Origin: Pontibacter harenae
Lineage (GTDB): Bacteria; Bacteroidota; Bacteroidia; Cytophagales; Hymenobacteraceae
Length of the DNA: 49,612 nt
Direction: 5' to 3'
Assembly (NCBI RefSeq): GCF_020907245.1
Contig: NZ_JAJJWH010000033.1
Span: 1 to 49,612, forward strand
The position numbers were made by a program, and so were the translations under genes. The notes under the pieces were generated by a model that saw only the letters and a program-made list of their open reading frames with translations, did no database searches and was not told the origin of the DNA. Shown piece after piece: positions 1 to 8,674 of this stretch (the stretch's first letter is position 1; each line of letters begins with the position of its first letter).

Positions 1-30
1 AATTGAAATATGGAAATGACACAGTTTAAA

Positions 31-291
<261 letters not shown>

Positions 292-302
292 CTAGTATGA
301 AA

Positions 303-1172
303 TTAATCCTTAAACCTATCAAAATATGAAATGTCTATTTCATAAACCACTTTGGGCTTTAGCCCCAGCTCTACTTTTTCAAACATGCTAATTAACTTTT
401 GACCATCCACAAGTTCTATTTGTGGTGCTCCATCACGATTCGCTTCTTTTATAGCTTCATTGGTAAATGTGCCAGTTGTCATAATAATTCCTTTTTCAGC
501 TCTACCAATCATGGCGTTTCTAAAGTCTCCTACCTGTGCCCTTGAAACAGAACCTTTGTACCTTTTGCATTGAAACAGCACTTTAAAACTTACAAAAGGG
601 TTAACCTCCAAAACACCATAACCATCAATACCGCCGTCGTGAGAACCGCCTGTTACTTCTACTTTTTCAAAGTTATGCTCTCTTAAAAGCTCTTTACACA
701 CTCTCTCAAATCCAGAAGGAGACAAACTTTGTAAAACCTCCAGCAGGTTCCCTTCTGCACTTAGCTCAGCCTCTTCAGGAGACTGTTCTTCCTGCTCTAT
801 AATAACATCTGCTTTATCTTTATTTTTCCTAGCCCGTTGGTTTATTTCCACCCACTTTAAGAAGATATCATGAGCTTGCTTATAATCTAAATGAGTGCTT
901 TTGCCTTTCTCAGTAAGCTTCCAGGTTCCTCTTACGGAAGAATCAAGCAGGCCTTCCCAGATAAGATATTGTCTTGCCCAAGCTACCTGATTATGAAATC
1001 TATTAGTACCAGATTTCAAAGTTTGGTCCAGAAAGTCATCCTTCAGCTTTAAAGTTTCAGCAATTTTAATTGAAACTTCCTGTGGCTTACCTGAATAGCC
1101 AAGTTCACGTAATGCATCTAGCACAGGACCAAACCATTGTACAAATTCAGCCTGCTTTTTCTTTTTAGCCAT
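303..1172 (-). CDS. mrr: Mrr-family type IV restriction endonuclease (289 aa)
   Basis: Mrr-like enzymes cut modified (often methylated) foreign DNA. Residues about 10-95 form the Mrr N-terminal winged-helix domain, with the recognisable blocks RFHNQVAWARQYL and GLLDSSVRGTWKLTEKG. A charged linker (about 105-140) leads to the catalytic restriction-endonuclease fold at about 150-270. The nuclease residues are visible: E156 in GFERVCKELL, D183 in GGIDGYG, and Q201/K203 in FQCKRYKG, the D...QxK variant of PD-(D/E)xK. Length is normal for Mrr (about 300 aa). The region is visibly richer in A+T than asd next door, which fits acquisition by transfer. The GIY-YIG gene follows 11 bp downstream. No methyltransferase is nearby, as expected for a modification-dependent enzyme. 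Confidence 0.88.
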   Translation of the reverse strand: MAKKKKQAEFVQWFGPVLDALRELGYSGKPQEVSIKIAETLKLKDDFLDQTLKSGTNRFHNQVAWARQYLIWEGLLDSSVRGTWKLTEKGKSTHLDYKQAHDIFLKWVEINQRARKNKDKADVIIEQEEQSPEEAELSAEGNLLEVLQSLSPSGFERVCKELLREHNFEKVEVTGGSHDGGIDGYGVLEVNPFVSFKVLFQCKRYKGSVSRAQVGDFRNAMIGRAEKGIIMTTGTFTNEAIKEANRDGAPQIELVDGQKLISMFEKVELGLKPKVVYEIDISYFDRFKD

Positions 1173-1304
1173 TATTTTCTATACCTAAGTATAAGTTAGA
1201 GAAAACAAACCTTACGGTTAAGAAAGTGTAATCAACCTAAAAGTAAGATTATTTTCTCTGGATAATATAAGCATTTAGTCTTGGAGTAGATTAGATGTAA
1301 AACA

Positions 1305-1336
1305 AAAAAGCTGCTCCGTTTCCAGAGCAGCTTTTT
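1305..1336 (-). terminator. Intrinsic terminator downstream of asd
   Basis: A perfect 12-bp inverted repeat (AAAAAGCTGCTC / GAGCAGCTTTTT) with an 8-nt loop. Read leftward it is followed by a T-rich run (TTTTTTGTTTT), so it should end the asd transcript before the mrr promoter region. The A/T-rich arms could also work for rightward transcripts. Confidence 0.8.
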
Positions 1337-1392
1337 CCTATACTTTAAATTCACCGTTGTTGCGTCTTCTGACCAACAACAAAAAGTCCTGA

Positions 1393-1417
1393 GTCTTGTG
1401 TCTTAAATCTTGTGTCT
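1393..1417. repeat. Short direct repeat TCTTGTGTCT (2 copies)
   Basis: Two exact copies about 15 bp apart just beyond the asd stop codon, resembling the AGACACAAGA-type intergenic low-complexity repeats of Cytophagales. No function is evident. Confidence 0.45.
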
Positions 1418-1427
1418 CTAGAAAAAA

Positions 1428-2417
1428 CTACACCAGTTCTTTCTCTACCAAATACTCTGCAATCTGCACCGCGTTGGTAGCGGCGCCCTTGCGCAGGTTA
1501 TCGGCCACAATCCACATGTTCACGGTGCGCGGCTGGGTTTCGTCTAAACGAACACGGCCTACGAACACCTCATCTTTACCATGTGCGTCTTTCGGCATTG
1601 GGTACTGCAGGTTCTTCACGTCGTCTACTACCACCACGCCAGCTGTTTCGCCCAGTATGCGGTAGATATCATCCAGAGAGAAATCCTTTTCAAACTCCAC
1701 GTTCACTGCCTCCGAATGGCCGCCCATTACTGGAATGCGCACTGCTGTAGCCGTTACACGAATAGAGTCGTCGCTCATGATCTTCTTTGTTTCCAAAATC
1801 ATCTTCATTTCCTCTTTCGTGTAGCCGTTGTCCTGGAACACATCAATGTGCGGCAGCACGTTCAGGTCGATGGTATACGGATAAGCCTTTTCGCCTTCTT
1901 TACCCTCACGCTCGTTCATTAACTGGTCAACCGCTTTCACACCCGTGCCTGTTACCGATTGATAGGTGCTCACCACGATACGCTTCGCCTTCAATTCCTT
2001 GTGCAGGTTATTCAGCGCCACCACCATCTGAATGGTAGAGCAGTTCGGGTTCGCGATAATCTTATCCTCTTTTGTTAGTTCGTGTGCATTAATCTCAGGC
2101 ACTACCAGCTTTTTGGTAGGGTCCATGCGCCAAGCAGAAGAGTTATCTACCACCACAGTACCTGCCTCTGCAAAACGAGGAGCAAGTGCGGTTGAGGTAC
2201 TTCCACCAGCAGAGAAAATTGCAATTTGCGGAGCAGCGGCAATCGCCTCTTCCACCCCGATAACCTTTATCTGTTTACCCTTAAACTCGATCTGTTTACC
2301 AACAGACTTCTCTGAAGCAACCAACAATAATTCTGTTACTGGGAAATTCCTTTCCGCCAGCACTTTCAAAATTTCGCCGCCAACTAGTCCTGTGGCGCCT
2401 ACAACTGCTACTTTCAT
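1428..2417 (-). CDS. asd: Aspartate-semialdehyde dehydrogenase
   Basis: Asd reduces aspartyl phosphate to aspartate semialdehyde with NADPH, the branch point to lysine/diaminopimelate, methionine and threonine. The N-terminus has the Rossmann NADP motif GATGLVGG (residues 7-14). The catalytic cysteine is C126 in ANPNCSTIQ, and the HSEAVNVEFE block of the dimerisation domain follows. The length (329 aa) is right for the family and both ends look complete. It is a single-gene unit: a terminator lies at 1305-1336 and the next gene upstream is divergent. Homoserine-pathway partners are not adjacent. Confidence 0.97.
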   Translation of the reverse strand: MKVAVVGATGLVGGEILKVLAERNFPVTELLLVASEKSVGKQIEFKGKQIKVIGVEEAIAAAPQIAIFSAGGSTSTALAPRFAEAGTVVVDNSSAWRMDPTKKLVVPEINAHELTKEDKIIANPNCSTIQMVVALNNLHKELKAKRIVVSTYQSVTGTGVKAVDQLMNEREGKEGEKAYPYTIDLNVLPHIDVFQDNGYTKEEMKMILETKKIMSDDSIRVTATAVRIPVMGGHSEAVNVEFEKDFSLDDIYRILGETAGVVVVDDVKNLQYPMPKDAHGKDEVFVGRVRLDETQPRTVNMWIVADNLRKGAATNAVQIAEYLVEKELV

Positions 2418-2446
2418 GGTTTAAGGTTTATTTATTTAATTGTTGT

Positions 2447-2517
2447 TCATTGTTGTTCTATGGTAGAACGGCTAAAATGGAGGTCTTCAACTTTTTAACT
2501 TCTACCTTTTTAACTTC
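2447..2517. repeat. Short direct repeats upstream of asd
   Basis: Two small tandem-like duplications sit in the asd leader or promoter region. ATTGTTGTTC occurs twice head to tail just 5' of the gene. CTTTTTAACTTC occurs at 2491-2502 and 2506-2517 (period 15). They look like low-complexity intergenic duplications; no function is evident. Confidence 0.5.
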
Positions 2518-2575
2518 CCCAACTCTGCATACTTTTTCCCGTAAAAGTTCTAAAATTACCAGCTGGAGTTAAAAT

Positions 2576-2672
2576 GGGCTTGCCCTTTCGCTGTGCGAGC
2601 AGGCCAGGCTTCCGCCTATACTCCTCGCCCTCACGGGCTGCGGGGTGTCGGCTCTATCCCTCACGCGGGGTG
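2576..2672. repeat. GC-rich intergenic element, probable dispersed repeat
   Basis: A roughly 97-bp block of about two-thirds G+C (by eye) sits abruptly in an A/T-rich intergenic region between asd and the secreted LTD protein. Read on the minus strand it contains CGTGAGGG twice, about 27 bp apart, and short hairpins such as GCCC-TCAC-GGGC. It has no ribosome-binding or protein signature, although an open frame happens to run through it into the downstream gene. Similar GC-rich palindromic blocks are dispersed repeats in some Bacteroidota genomes. No second copy is present in this window, so the repeat status is inference. Confidence 0.45.
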
Positions 2673-2706
2673 CAAAGTAAACAAGTTTTCATCACTAATT
2701 CTACAA

Positions 2707-5424
2707 ATGAAACAAACTTTACCTCAAGCCTTTGCACATTTTCTAAAAGCAATACTGTGTTTTGTGTTCAGAGCTGCTAACTTCTGCGCCATTAGCATAG
2801 TTCCTTTTCCTCATGTTTTTAGAGTAGGGGCGCTGTTTATAAGGAGGAGCTTAGGGGGAAGTCTGTTGCTGCTCCCATTACTGGCCCAGGCCCAGCTGCA
2901 AGAAAACTTTTCTGACGGTGACTTTACGCAAAACCCCACTTGGGCAGGCAATACTGAAAGTTTTATAGTTAACGCTACAGAGCAACTGCAAAGCAACGGC
3001 CCCGCCGCCACAGGCACCACGTTATATCTGGCTACACCCTCGCAGGCTGTGGTTGGTACGGTTTGGGAGTTTTGGGCAAACCTGCGGCTGGCAACCTCCT
3101 CAGGTAATTATACCGATGTCTACCTCATCTCAGACAAAGAAGACTTAAGCAGTGCCGATATAAACGGCTACTTCGTGCGCATCGGCGGCACGGCAGACGA
3201 AGTAAGTCTGTTCCGCAAAGACGCAGGCCGTAATCCTGTACTTATAGTTGACGGCGAGAACGGCACCATCGGCAGTAGCAACAACGTGGTGGGAGTGCGG
3301 GTAAGCCGAAGTGTAAACCACGAGTGGCAACTAGAAATAGACATTACAGGTACAGGCGAAAACTATACAAGTCAGGGCACCGCCACCGATGCCACCCACC
3401 AACGCTCCAATTATTTCGGAGTATTGCTCCGATACAGTTCCGCCAACAGCCGCAACTTCTATTTCGACGATTTCAGCATCACCGACGCACAGCCACCTGC
3501 GCTGCAGGAGTTGGAAACTATAAACCGACAGGAACTGACGCTACGCTTTAATGAGCCCCTTGCAGAAGGTGCAGCACAAACTGTAGCAAACTTTACTTTA
3601 AATGGAAACCTACACCCGACGATAGCTGAGTTAACAGAGGCAGGAACAGTACGGCTGTGGTTTTCGCAGAACTTTAGCAACGGCAGCAACAGCTTAAGTA
3701 TAGCCAATATTTCCGATCTCTACGGTAACTACCTTACATCGCCTATAGAAACAGATTTTACCTTCGTGCCGCCAGCGGTATTACCTAACTATAATGAGCT
3801 GCTCATCACTGAGATCATGGCTGATGAGTCGCCAGCAGTGGGATTGCCCGCACAGGAGTATATCGAACTATATAATTCCACTTCTGATAAGGTGCTCACG
3901 CTGCAGGGTATCCGCTACTCCGATGCCACCTCAACTACCACCCTACCCAACGTGCAACTGTTGCCAGGTGAATATGCGGTGGTGGTGCCGAATGCGCAGG
4001 TACAAAACTTTAGCCAGTACGGAAAAGTGATCGGCATCAGCAACTTCCCGAGTTTGAACAACAGTGGCGAACTGCTGCAACTGCGCCAGCCGAATGGCCG
4101 CCTGGTTTATGCTATAAGCTACAGCGATACCTGGTACAAAGATAATCGCAAACGTGAAGGAGGTTGGAGCCTGGAAATGATTGATGTGAGCAACCCCTGT
4201 GCAGGAGCAGAAAACTGGACTGCTTCGGTTGATTTGCGTGGCGGTACCCCTGCGCAAGCTAATTCCGTAGCTGCCTCTAATCCTGATAACACACCACCTG
4301 TTTTAGTAGCTACCACCGCTACAGCGCCACAAAGTATACTGCTGCGTTTTAACGAGCGCCTTGATAGCTTACAAGTTGCCAAGGTTGTGAACTACAGTTT
4401 AAGCCCAGGTATAAGTATATTAAGTGCGCAGGTACAAGGACCGTTGTTTGTGGAAGTTACATTGCAACTGGCGGAGCCGCTGCAGGAGCAGACGCCGTAT
4501 ACCTTAACCGCAACAGGTATGGTAGATTGCTCTGGCAACCTGAGCCCGCAGCCGCAGCAGGTAAGCTTTGCCTTGCCCTCACCACCAGCACCTGGTGATG
4601 TCGTTATCAATGAAGTGCTATTTAACCCAAGGCCGAATGGGGTGGATTTTGTGGAGCTGGTAAACCGCAGTGATAAATACATTAACCTAAATAACTGGCA
4701 ACTGGCCAACACCAGCGGTGACACCATTGCCAACCAACGCACCATCACCAGTTCCAGTTATGTGCTACAGCCAGGGCAGTACGTAGTGCTTACCTCCAAT
4801 ACTGAAAATATAAAAACAAATTACCCCGCTGCCCGCGAAGAAACCTTTCTACGTATGGCCACGCTTCCTTCTTACCCAGACGGAGCAGGCACAGTCGTCG
4901 TGCTGCAGCCTGATGGCCGTGTAGCCGATAGCTTTGCTTATACTGATGATATGCATTTTGAATTGCTGGATAATTTGAATGGGGTATCGCTTGAGCGGAT
5001 ACGGCTGGAAGGGCCAACTATAGCGAGTAATTTCCACTCCGCCGCCAGTACGGTTTACGCCACGCCTGGCTACCACAATTCACAATCGCAGGAGGGGGTG
5101 GCGGCGCAGCAGCTGTTCCAGGTAGAGCCGCAGGTTTTCTCCCCCGACGGCGATGGCTATGAAGATTTCACTACCATCAACTATAGCAACGCCCAAAATG
5201 GCTTTGTGGCCAATATCACCGTTTTCGATGCGCAGGGACGGGAGATACGAAAGCTGGCACGGAATGAACTGTTAGCCTCTAACGGTTTCTTTCGCTGGGA
5301 CGGTATTCGTGAAGACGGTACCAAAGCAGCCATTGGTTATTACCTGCTCTACATCGAACTCTTCGACCTGAACGGGCAGGTAAGTGTGTTCAAAGAGAAG
5401 GTGGTGGTGGGAGGGAGGTTGTAG
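2707..5424 (+). CDS. Secreted lamin-tail-domain protein with T9SS-type C-terminal domain (about 905 aa)
   Basis: A large cell-surface or secreted protein of unknown substrate. From the N-terminus it has a hydrophobic signal stretch ending LLLLPLLAQAQ, a beta-sandwich (about 70-230), an Ig-like segment, a lamin-tail domain (ELLITEIMADES...EYIELYN), another Ig-like segment, a second lamin-tail domain (DVVINEVLFNPRPNGVDFVELVN), and a terminal FlgD/CHU_C-like module. That module begins FSPDGDGYEDF and contains FRWDGIREDGTKA, as in gliding-motility-associated C-terminal domains exported by T9SS. The start is uncertain. The frame is open back to 2593 through the GC-rich element, but the ATG at 2707 gives MKQTLPQ. 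Even so, about 55 residues precede the hydrophobic core, so the true start may be a later non-ATG codon; an AAGGAGG sequence at 2841-2847 is in range. Confidence 0.8.
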   Translation: MKQTLPQAFAHFLKAILCFVFRAANFCAISIVPFPHVFRVGALFIRRSLGGSLLLLPLLAQAQLQENFSDGDFTQNPTWAGNTESFIVNATEQLQSNGPAATGTTLYLATPSQAVVGTVWEFWANLRLATSSGNYTDVYLISDKEDLSSADINGYFVRIGGTADEVSLFRKDAGRNPVLIVDGENGTIGSSNNVVGVRVSRSVNHEWQLEIDITGTGENYTSQGTATDATHQRSNYFGVLLRYSSANSRNFYFDDFSITDAQPPALQELETINRQELTLRFNEPLAEGAAQTVANFTLNGNLHPTIAELTEAGTVRLWFSQNFSNGSNSLSIANISDLYGNYLTSPIETDFTFVPPAVLPNYNELLITEIMADESPAVGLPAQEYIELYNSTSDKVLTLQGIRYSDATSTTTLPNVQLLPGEYAVVVPNAQVQNFSQYGKVIGISNFPSLNNSGELLQLRQPNGRLVYAISYSDTWYKDNRKREGGWSLEMIDVSNPCAGAENWTASVDLRGGTPAQANSVAASNPDNTPPVLVATTATAPQSILLRFNERLDSLQVAKVVNYSLSPGISILSAQVQGPLFVEVTLQLAEPLQEQTPYTLTATGMVDCSGNLSPQPQQVSFALPSPPAPGDVVINEVLFNPRPNGVDFVELVNRSDKYINLNNWQLANTSGDTIANQRTITSSSYVLQPGQYVVLTSNTENIKTNYPAAREETFLRMATLPSYPDGAGTVVVLQPDGRVADSFAYTDDMHFELLDNLNGVSLERIRLEGPTIASNFHSAASTVYATPGYHNSQSQEGVAAQQLFQVEPQVFSPDGDGYEDFTTINYSNAQNGFVANITVFDAQGREIRKLARNELLASNGFFRWDGIREDGTKAAIGYYLLYIELFDLNGQVSVFKEKVVVGGRL

Positions 5425-5455
5425 CTTTATTTTGCCGAAGCTGTTGGTCCAACCA

Positions 5456-5486
5456 TCTCCCTGATCTTCCTTGACTAAGGGATCAG
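5456..5486. terminator. Possible weak hairpin between convergent genes
   Basis: CTGATC ... GATCAG inverted repeat with a loop of about 14 nt in the 117-bp gap between two convergent genes. There is no clear T-run, so terminator function is tentative. Confidence 0.3.
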
Positions 5487-5541
5487 AGAGAGGTTTCAGA
5501 ACCAAGACTTTTCTACTGGTAACGGAGCTTGGGGAGAGGTC

Positions 5542-6759
5542 TTACTTAAACGACTTTATCCAGGGCACCATATCCTGCAGCATCGGAGCGAAGGCTGTAC
5601 CGTGGCTTTTGCCTTCAATTGGGATAAATTCGAGCTGCTTAGCCCCTTGTGCCTTAAAGCGCTCGTAGGTTTGCTTTGAGTTCTCGAACGGCACGATGTT
5701 ATCGGTAGTGCCGTGGTAGAGGCGGGTAGGACTCTGCGGTACCCAATCAAAGAAGCTGTTGGCCTGTAGCGCCTGCTTTAGCGGTTGCTCTTTACTGGCA
5801 TCACTTAAAGCGGCAAAAAAGGCTGGTGCGAAAAGCTTCTTCGGGTCCGTAGTTAATTCACGGTTAATGCTGCCGCCGCTGTTTTTACCGTTAAGCAAGC
5901 CTTCAAGTTTAGAGGCGTAAGGCTCCTGAAAAAAGTCTGAAAGCGGACGGTTCCAGTTGTTGGTCTTGTTGTACGACTGCAGCACGTAGACCAGGTAAGC
6001 AGGGTACGAATATGATTTGCCAGACTTCACGCCCTGCAGCATTGATACCAAATCATAGCCCCCTGCACCTGCTGCTGAAGCTGTTACCTTCAGGCCATGC
6101 GTCGGGTTGGTTTCGATCTCCTTTTGCGCAGCTAGCGTTACGAAGCCTCCTTCGGAATAACCTGCCAGAAACAGCTTGTCGTTTACCTGAATTTCCTTCT
6201 CTTTGTAAAAAGACTTTGCAGCTTTGATCATATCCACCACAGCCAAAGCAGAATGTTTTTGGTCGTAGTATGGGTGAAAGATCTCTGCGGAGGCTCCGAA
6301 ACCGATGTAGTCAGGTATAAGGGTAACATAGCCAGCGGCTGAAAATAGCTCAAAGCCAGATAATCCTTTGAAGTTGGAAGGAGCTTCGCTTTGCGTAAAA
6401 ATGGTACCGTGTTGTGCGCTGATAACAGGAGCAGGCGTAGTCATGTTTTGGGGCACTACTACCAACCCCGAAGCTTTAATCGCGTGGCCCTGATAGGTGG
6501 TGGTGTATTCCAGTTTGTACACGTCCACACCATACTTGATCTCGTTGGTATAAACGCTGTAGCCCTGCGAATTTGCCACCGACTGCAGCATGTCCTTTGG
6601 TACGCTCAGCAGCAGTTCCGACGATACATAGAAGTTTGTTTTAGGTGTAGTTGTGGCTATTGTCTCAGGAGATGCAATAGGCTCTTTCTCGCATGCAGTA
6701 GTAGAAAGCAGCGAGCTGAGCAGTAATGTATAGGTTAAAATATGTTTTAGCACGAGCAT
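5542..6759 (-). CDS. Lipoprotein alpha/beta hydrolase (secretory-lipase-like, 405 aa)
   Basis: An exported serine hydrolase. The N-terminus is a lipoprotein signal with lipobox LSTTAC (cysteine about residue 23), so it is anchored in the outer or inner membrane. The nucleophile elbow is GYSEGG (G-x-S-x-G-G, about residue 210). A late Asp in HGTTDNIVPF and His in EGKSHGTAF supply the likely rest of the triad. The overall layout, with a lid-like insertion after the elbow and a C-terminal acid/His pair, resembles the fungal-type secretory lipase/acylaminoacyl group. The substrate cannot be told. It converges with the LTD protein gene. Confidence 0.8.
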   Translation of the reverse strand: MLVLKHILTYTLLLSSLLSTTACEKEPIASPETIATTTPKTNFYVSSELLLSVPKDMLQSVANSQGYSVYTNEIKYGVDVYKLEYTTTYQGHAIKASGLVVVPQNMTTPAPVISAQHGTIFTQSEAPSNFKGLSGFELFSAAGYVTLIPDYIGFGASAEIFHPYYDQKHSALAVVDMIKAAKSFYKEKEIQVNDKLFLAGYSEGGFVTLAAQKEIETNPTHGLKVTASAAGAGGYDLVSMLQGVKSGKSYSYPAYLVYVLQSYNKTNNWNRPLSDFFQEPYASKLEGLLNGKNSGGSINRELTTDPKKLFAPAFFAALSDASKEQPLKQALQANSFFDWVPQSPTRLYHGTTDNIVPFENSKQTYERFKAQGAKQLEFIPIEGKSHGTAFAPMLQDMVPWIKSFK

Positions 6760-7088
6760 AGAAGTTAAATGTAAGCTGATAAATATGGGCCACTGTGTTA
6801 TTGAGTACCATTATTTTCATTCTCAAATTCAATAACTATACCAATGTTTGCCTTATGTTATGATTTGAGTTATAACTCCTGTGCCCTGCTAAATAAATAA
6901 CGCCAAAGGCAGAAACGATAGGGAAATTTAGTCTCAGGAACGGAGACTAGTCCTTTGTTATGCTGAAAATAATCCTCCATCAATTCTCCCTCAATCAAGG
7001 GCAAACGTTTAACTTGCGCCACTTTTGCCTTAAGCCAAAATAGTGGTTTTAGAAGCTTATGGCTATATCTTATACTTGCTTCTTATAA
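6760..7088. other. 329-bp divergent intergenic region
   Basis: It separates the leftward hydrolase gene from the rightward TSUP gene and must carry both promoters. A 7-bp inverted repeat, TAGTCTC/GAGACTA, lies at 6929-6949 with a 7-nt loop. No exact TAnnTTTG element, RNA gene or open frame of interest was seen. Confidence 0.5.
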
Positions 7089-7910
7089 ATGGAAGAGATT
7101 TTATACCTGTGTCTGTTTGCCTTTCTGGCGGGCTTTATTGATTCGGTTGTGGGAGGCGGAGGCCTTATTCAGTTGCCTGCGCTTTTTATATTTCTGCCTG
7201 GCGTGCCTGTTCCTACTATATTCGGAACGGGTAAGTTGGCTTCTATTGCAGGTACCACTTCGGCCATGGTGCGCTATGTGCGTAGCGTCAAAATCAATTA
7301 TATGGCCATTTTACCAGCTGCTGCTGCGGCTTTTGTCTTCTCTTTTCTAGGGGCACGTGCCCTCAGCCACCTCGATGCCAGCTTACTGAAGCCCTTGATT
7401 CTGGTGCTACTGGTTCTGGTGGCGGTGTATACTTTTATCAAGAAGGATTTCGGCTCATTGCATGCGCCTAAGCTAACGGAGGCAAAGGAGAAACTACATG
7501 GCTTATTAATTGGAGCCGTGATAGGCTTTTACGATGGCTTTTTCGGGCCAGGCACTGGTAGTTTTCTGATCTTCATTTTCATCGGTATTTTCGGTTTTAA
7601 TTTTCTGGCGGCCTCGGCGGCGGCTAAGGTGGTGAATGTGGCTACAAACCTTTCGGCTTTGCTGTACTTTGGCTACAAAGGCTACATTCTGTATGAAGTG
7701 GCTATTCCGATGGCGATCTGCAGCATCATTGGTTCACAATTGGGTACGCGCACAGCGCTAAAACGAGGCACTGCCTTTGTGCGGGTGCTGTTTTTGGTGG
7801 TGGTGACGGGCATCATCATCAAGTTTGCTTACGATACCTACGGCACAGGTGGCAGCGACTTTGTAAAATTAAGTTCGGCAGTGCTGGAATGGGTTAAACT
7901 GAAAGGATAG
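7089..7910 (+). CDS. TSUP (TauE/SafE) family membrane transporter, 273 aa
   Basis: A polytopic membrane protein of the sulfite-exporter TauE/SafE family (TSUP). It opens with the diagnostic FLAGFIDSVVGGGGLIQLPAL, a glycine-rich re-entrant segment, and repeats a second half with FYDGFFGPGTGSFLIF. These two internally related halves of about four transmembrane helices each are typical. Family members export sulfite or organosulfonates, or move sulfur compounds. The substrate cannot be assigned here; a phosphosulfolactate synthase, which consumes sulfite, lies 38 kb away and is not linked. It is a single gene, convergent with the TonB-C gene. Confidence 0.88.
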   Translation: MEEILYLCLFAFLAGFIDSVVGGGGLIQLPALFIFLPGVPVPTIFGTGKLASIAGTTSAMVRYVRSVKINYMAILPAAAAAFVFSFLGARALSHLDASLLKPLILVLLVLVAVYTFIKKDFGSLHAPKLTEAKEKLHGLLIGAVIGFYDGFFGPGTGSFLIFIFIGIFGFNFLAASAAAKVVNVATNLSALLYFGYKGYILYEVAIPMAICSIIGSQLGTRTALKRGTAFVRVLFLVVVTGIIIKFAYDTYGTGGSDFVKLSSAVLEWVKLKG

Positions 7911-7926
7911 GGATCTGCGGGGAGAT

Positions 7927-8601
7927 TTATTTGATGGAGAATCTTACAGGAAAATAATAAATACTTCTTACAGGCTTTCCTGCTGCTATGGCAGGAAACC
8001 AATCGTTTGGTATGAGCTTGAAAACACGGATTGCCTCCTCATCCATGCTATAGCCCACTGATTTTTCTAATTTATAGCTCAGTACCTGGCCTGTTTCAGA
8101 TAATTCCACTGCTATTACTACGACACCCATTGCATCTGCTCGTACGGCGGCGGCTGGGTAGCGGATGTGCCTGCCTAATATAGTCATAACACGGGCTTTG
8201 CCGCCAAGTAGGAATGGTTCACTATCAACTGACTTTTTCTGATAAGCCCCGTCTATGTATACTTCTGCTTCAGGAGCGGATGTATCGGGGGCGTTGAACT
8301 CATAGGTTTGTTTCAGGTTCGTAAAATCATACTGACTATTTAGCCTGCCTTTATACCCATAAAATGACCAGATGCCAGTTCTTTGGCCCATGTTGTACTG
8401 GCCTTCTGCTTTCCAGCTAGAGCCTTCCATCGTGTACTTGCCATGTTTTATGCTTTGGTCGCTTTTCAGGGCGTAATAACGTTCTACATGGTCTTCCTGC
8501 CGTACAGATTGTTTTTTTGTTGATTCACTTGTAGCAGATACCTGTTGTGCAGATGTCGTAAAAAATACACCCGAAGAAGAGCAGCAGGCAGCATAAAGCA
8601 C
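7927..8601 (-). CDS. TonB C-terminal domain protein, probably frameshifted at its signal peptide
   Basis: The last about 90 residues form a TonB-C domain (IRYPAAAVRADAMGVVVIAV ... EEAIRVFK), which in Bacteroidota couples to periplasmic or outer-membrane partners. Residues about 30-110 hold MORN-like repeat text (GKYTMEGSSWKAEGQYNMGQ). The intact frame can start only at a GTG (8601), giving an implausible N-terminus. A normal signal peptide, MKLTSALCCLLLFFG, begins at ATG 8614 (or 8620) in another frame. Removing one base from the GGG run at 8570-8572 joins it cleanly to VFFTTSAQQ. The gene is therefore either inactivated, decoded by slippage, or misassembled by one base. It is the last gene after the ABC/HlyD/TolC set. 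Confidence 0.75.
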   Translation of the reverse strand: MLYAACCSSSGVFFTTSAQQVSATSESTKKQSVRQEDHVERYYALKSDQSIKHGKYTMEGSSWKAEGQYNMGQRTGIWSFYGYKGRLNSQYDFTNLKQTYEFNAPDTSAPEAEVYIDGAYQKKSVDSEPFLLGGKARVMTILGRHIRYPAAAVRADAMGVVVIAVELSETGQVLSYKLEKSVGYSMDEEAIRVFKLIPNDWFPAIAAGKPVRSIYYFPVRFSIK

Positions 8602-8616
8602 TAGTTAGTTTCATAA

Positions 8617-8664
8617 CCATAGAATTTATCAAATATAGTAATATTTAGTTGATAAATTCTATGG
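8617..8664 (-). promoter_or_regulatory. 16-bp-arm inverted repeat covering the start of the TonB-C gene
   Basis: Perfect arms 8617-8632 (CCATAGAATTTATCAA) and 8649-8664 with a 16-nt A/T-rich loop. In the leftward transcript the hairpin begins 10 nt after the TolC stop codon, and its 3' arm ends in ATGG. This buries the ATG at 8620-8618, with the second in-frame ATG (8614) just outside. It could terminate the efflux transcript, block ribosome access to the next gene, or be a protein-binding operator. The same arrangement recurs at xerC. Confidence 0.65.
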
Positions 8665-8674
8665 CTATAGTTGG

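Noticed and set aside
2593..2706. N-terminal extension of the LTD protein back to 2593
   Set aside because: The extra codons run through a GC-rich repeat-like element with no coding character, and the product would place the signal peptide more than 80 residues inside the protein.
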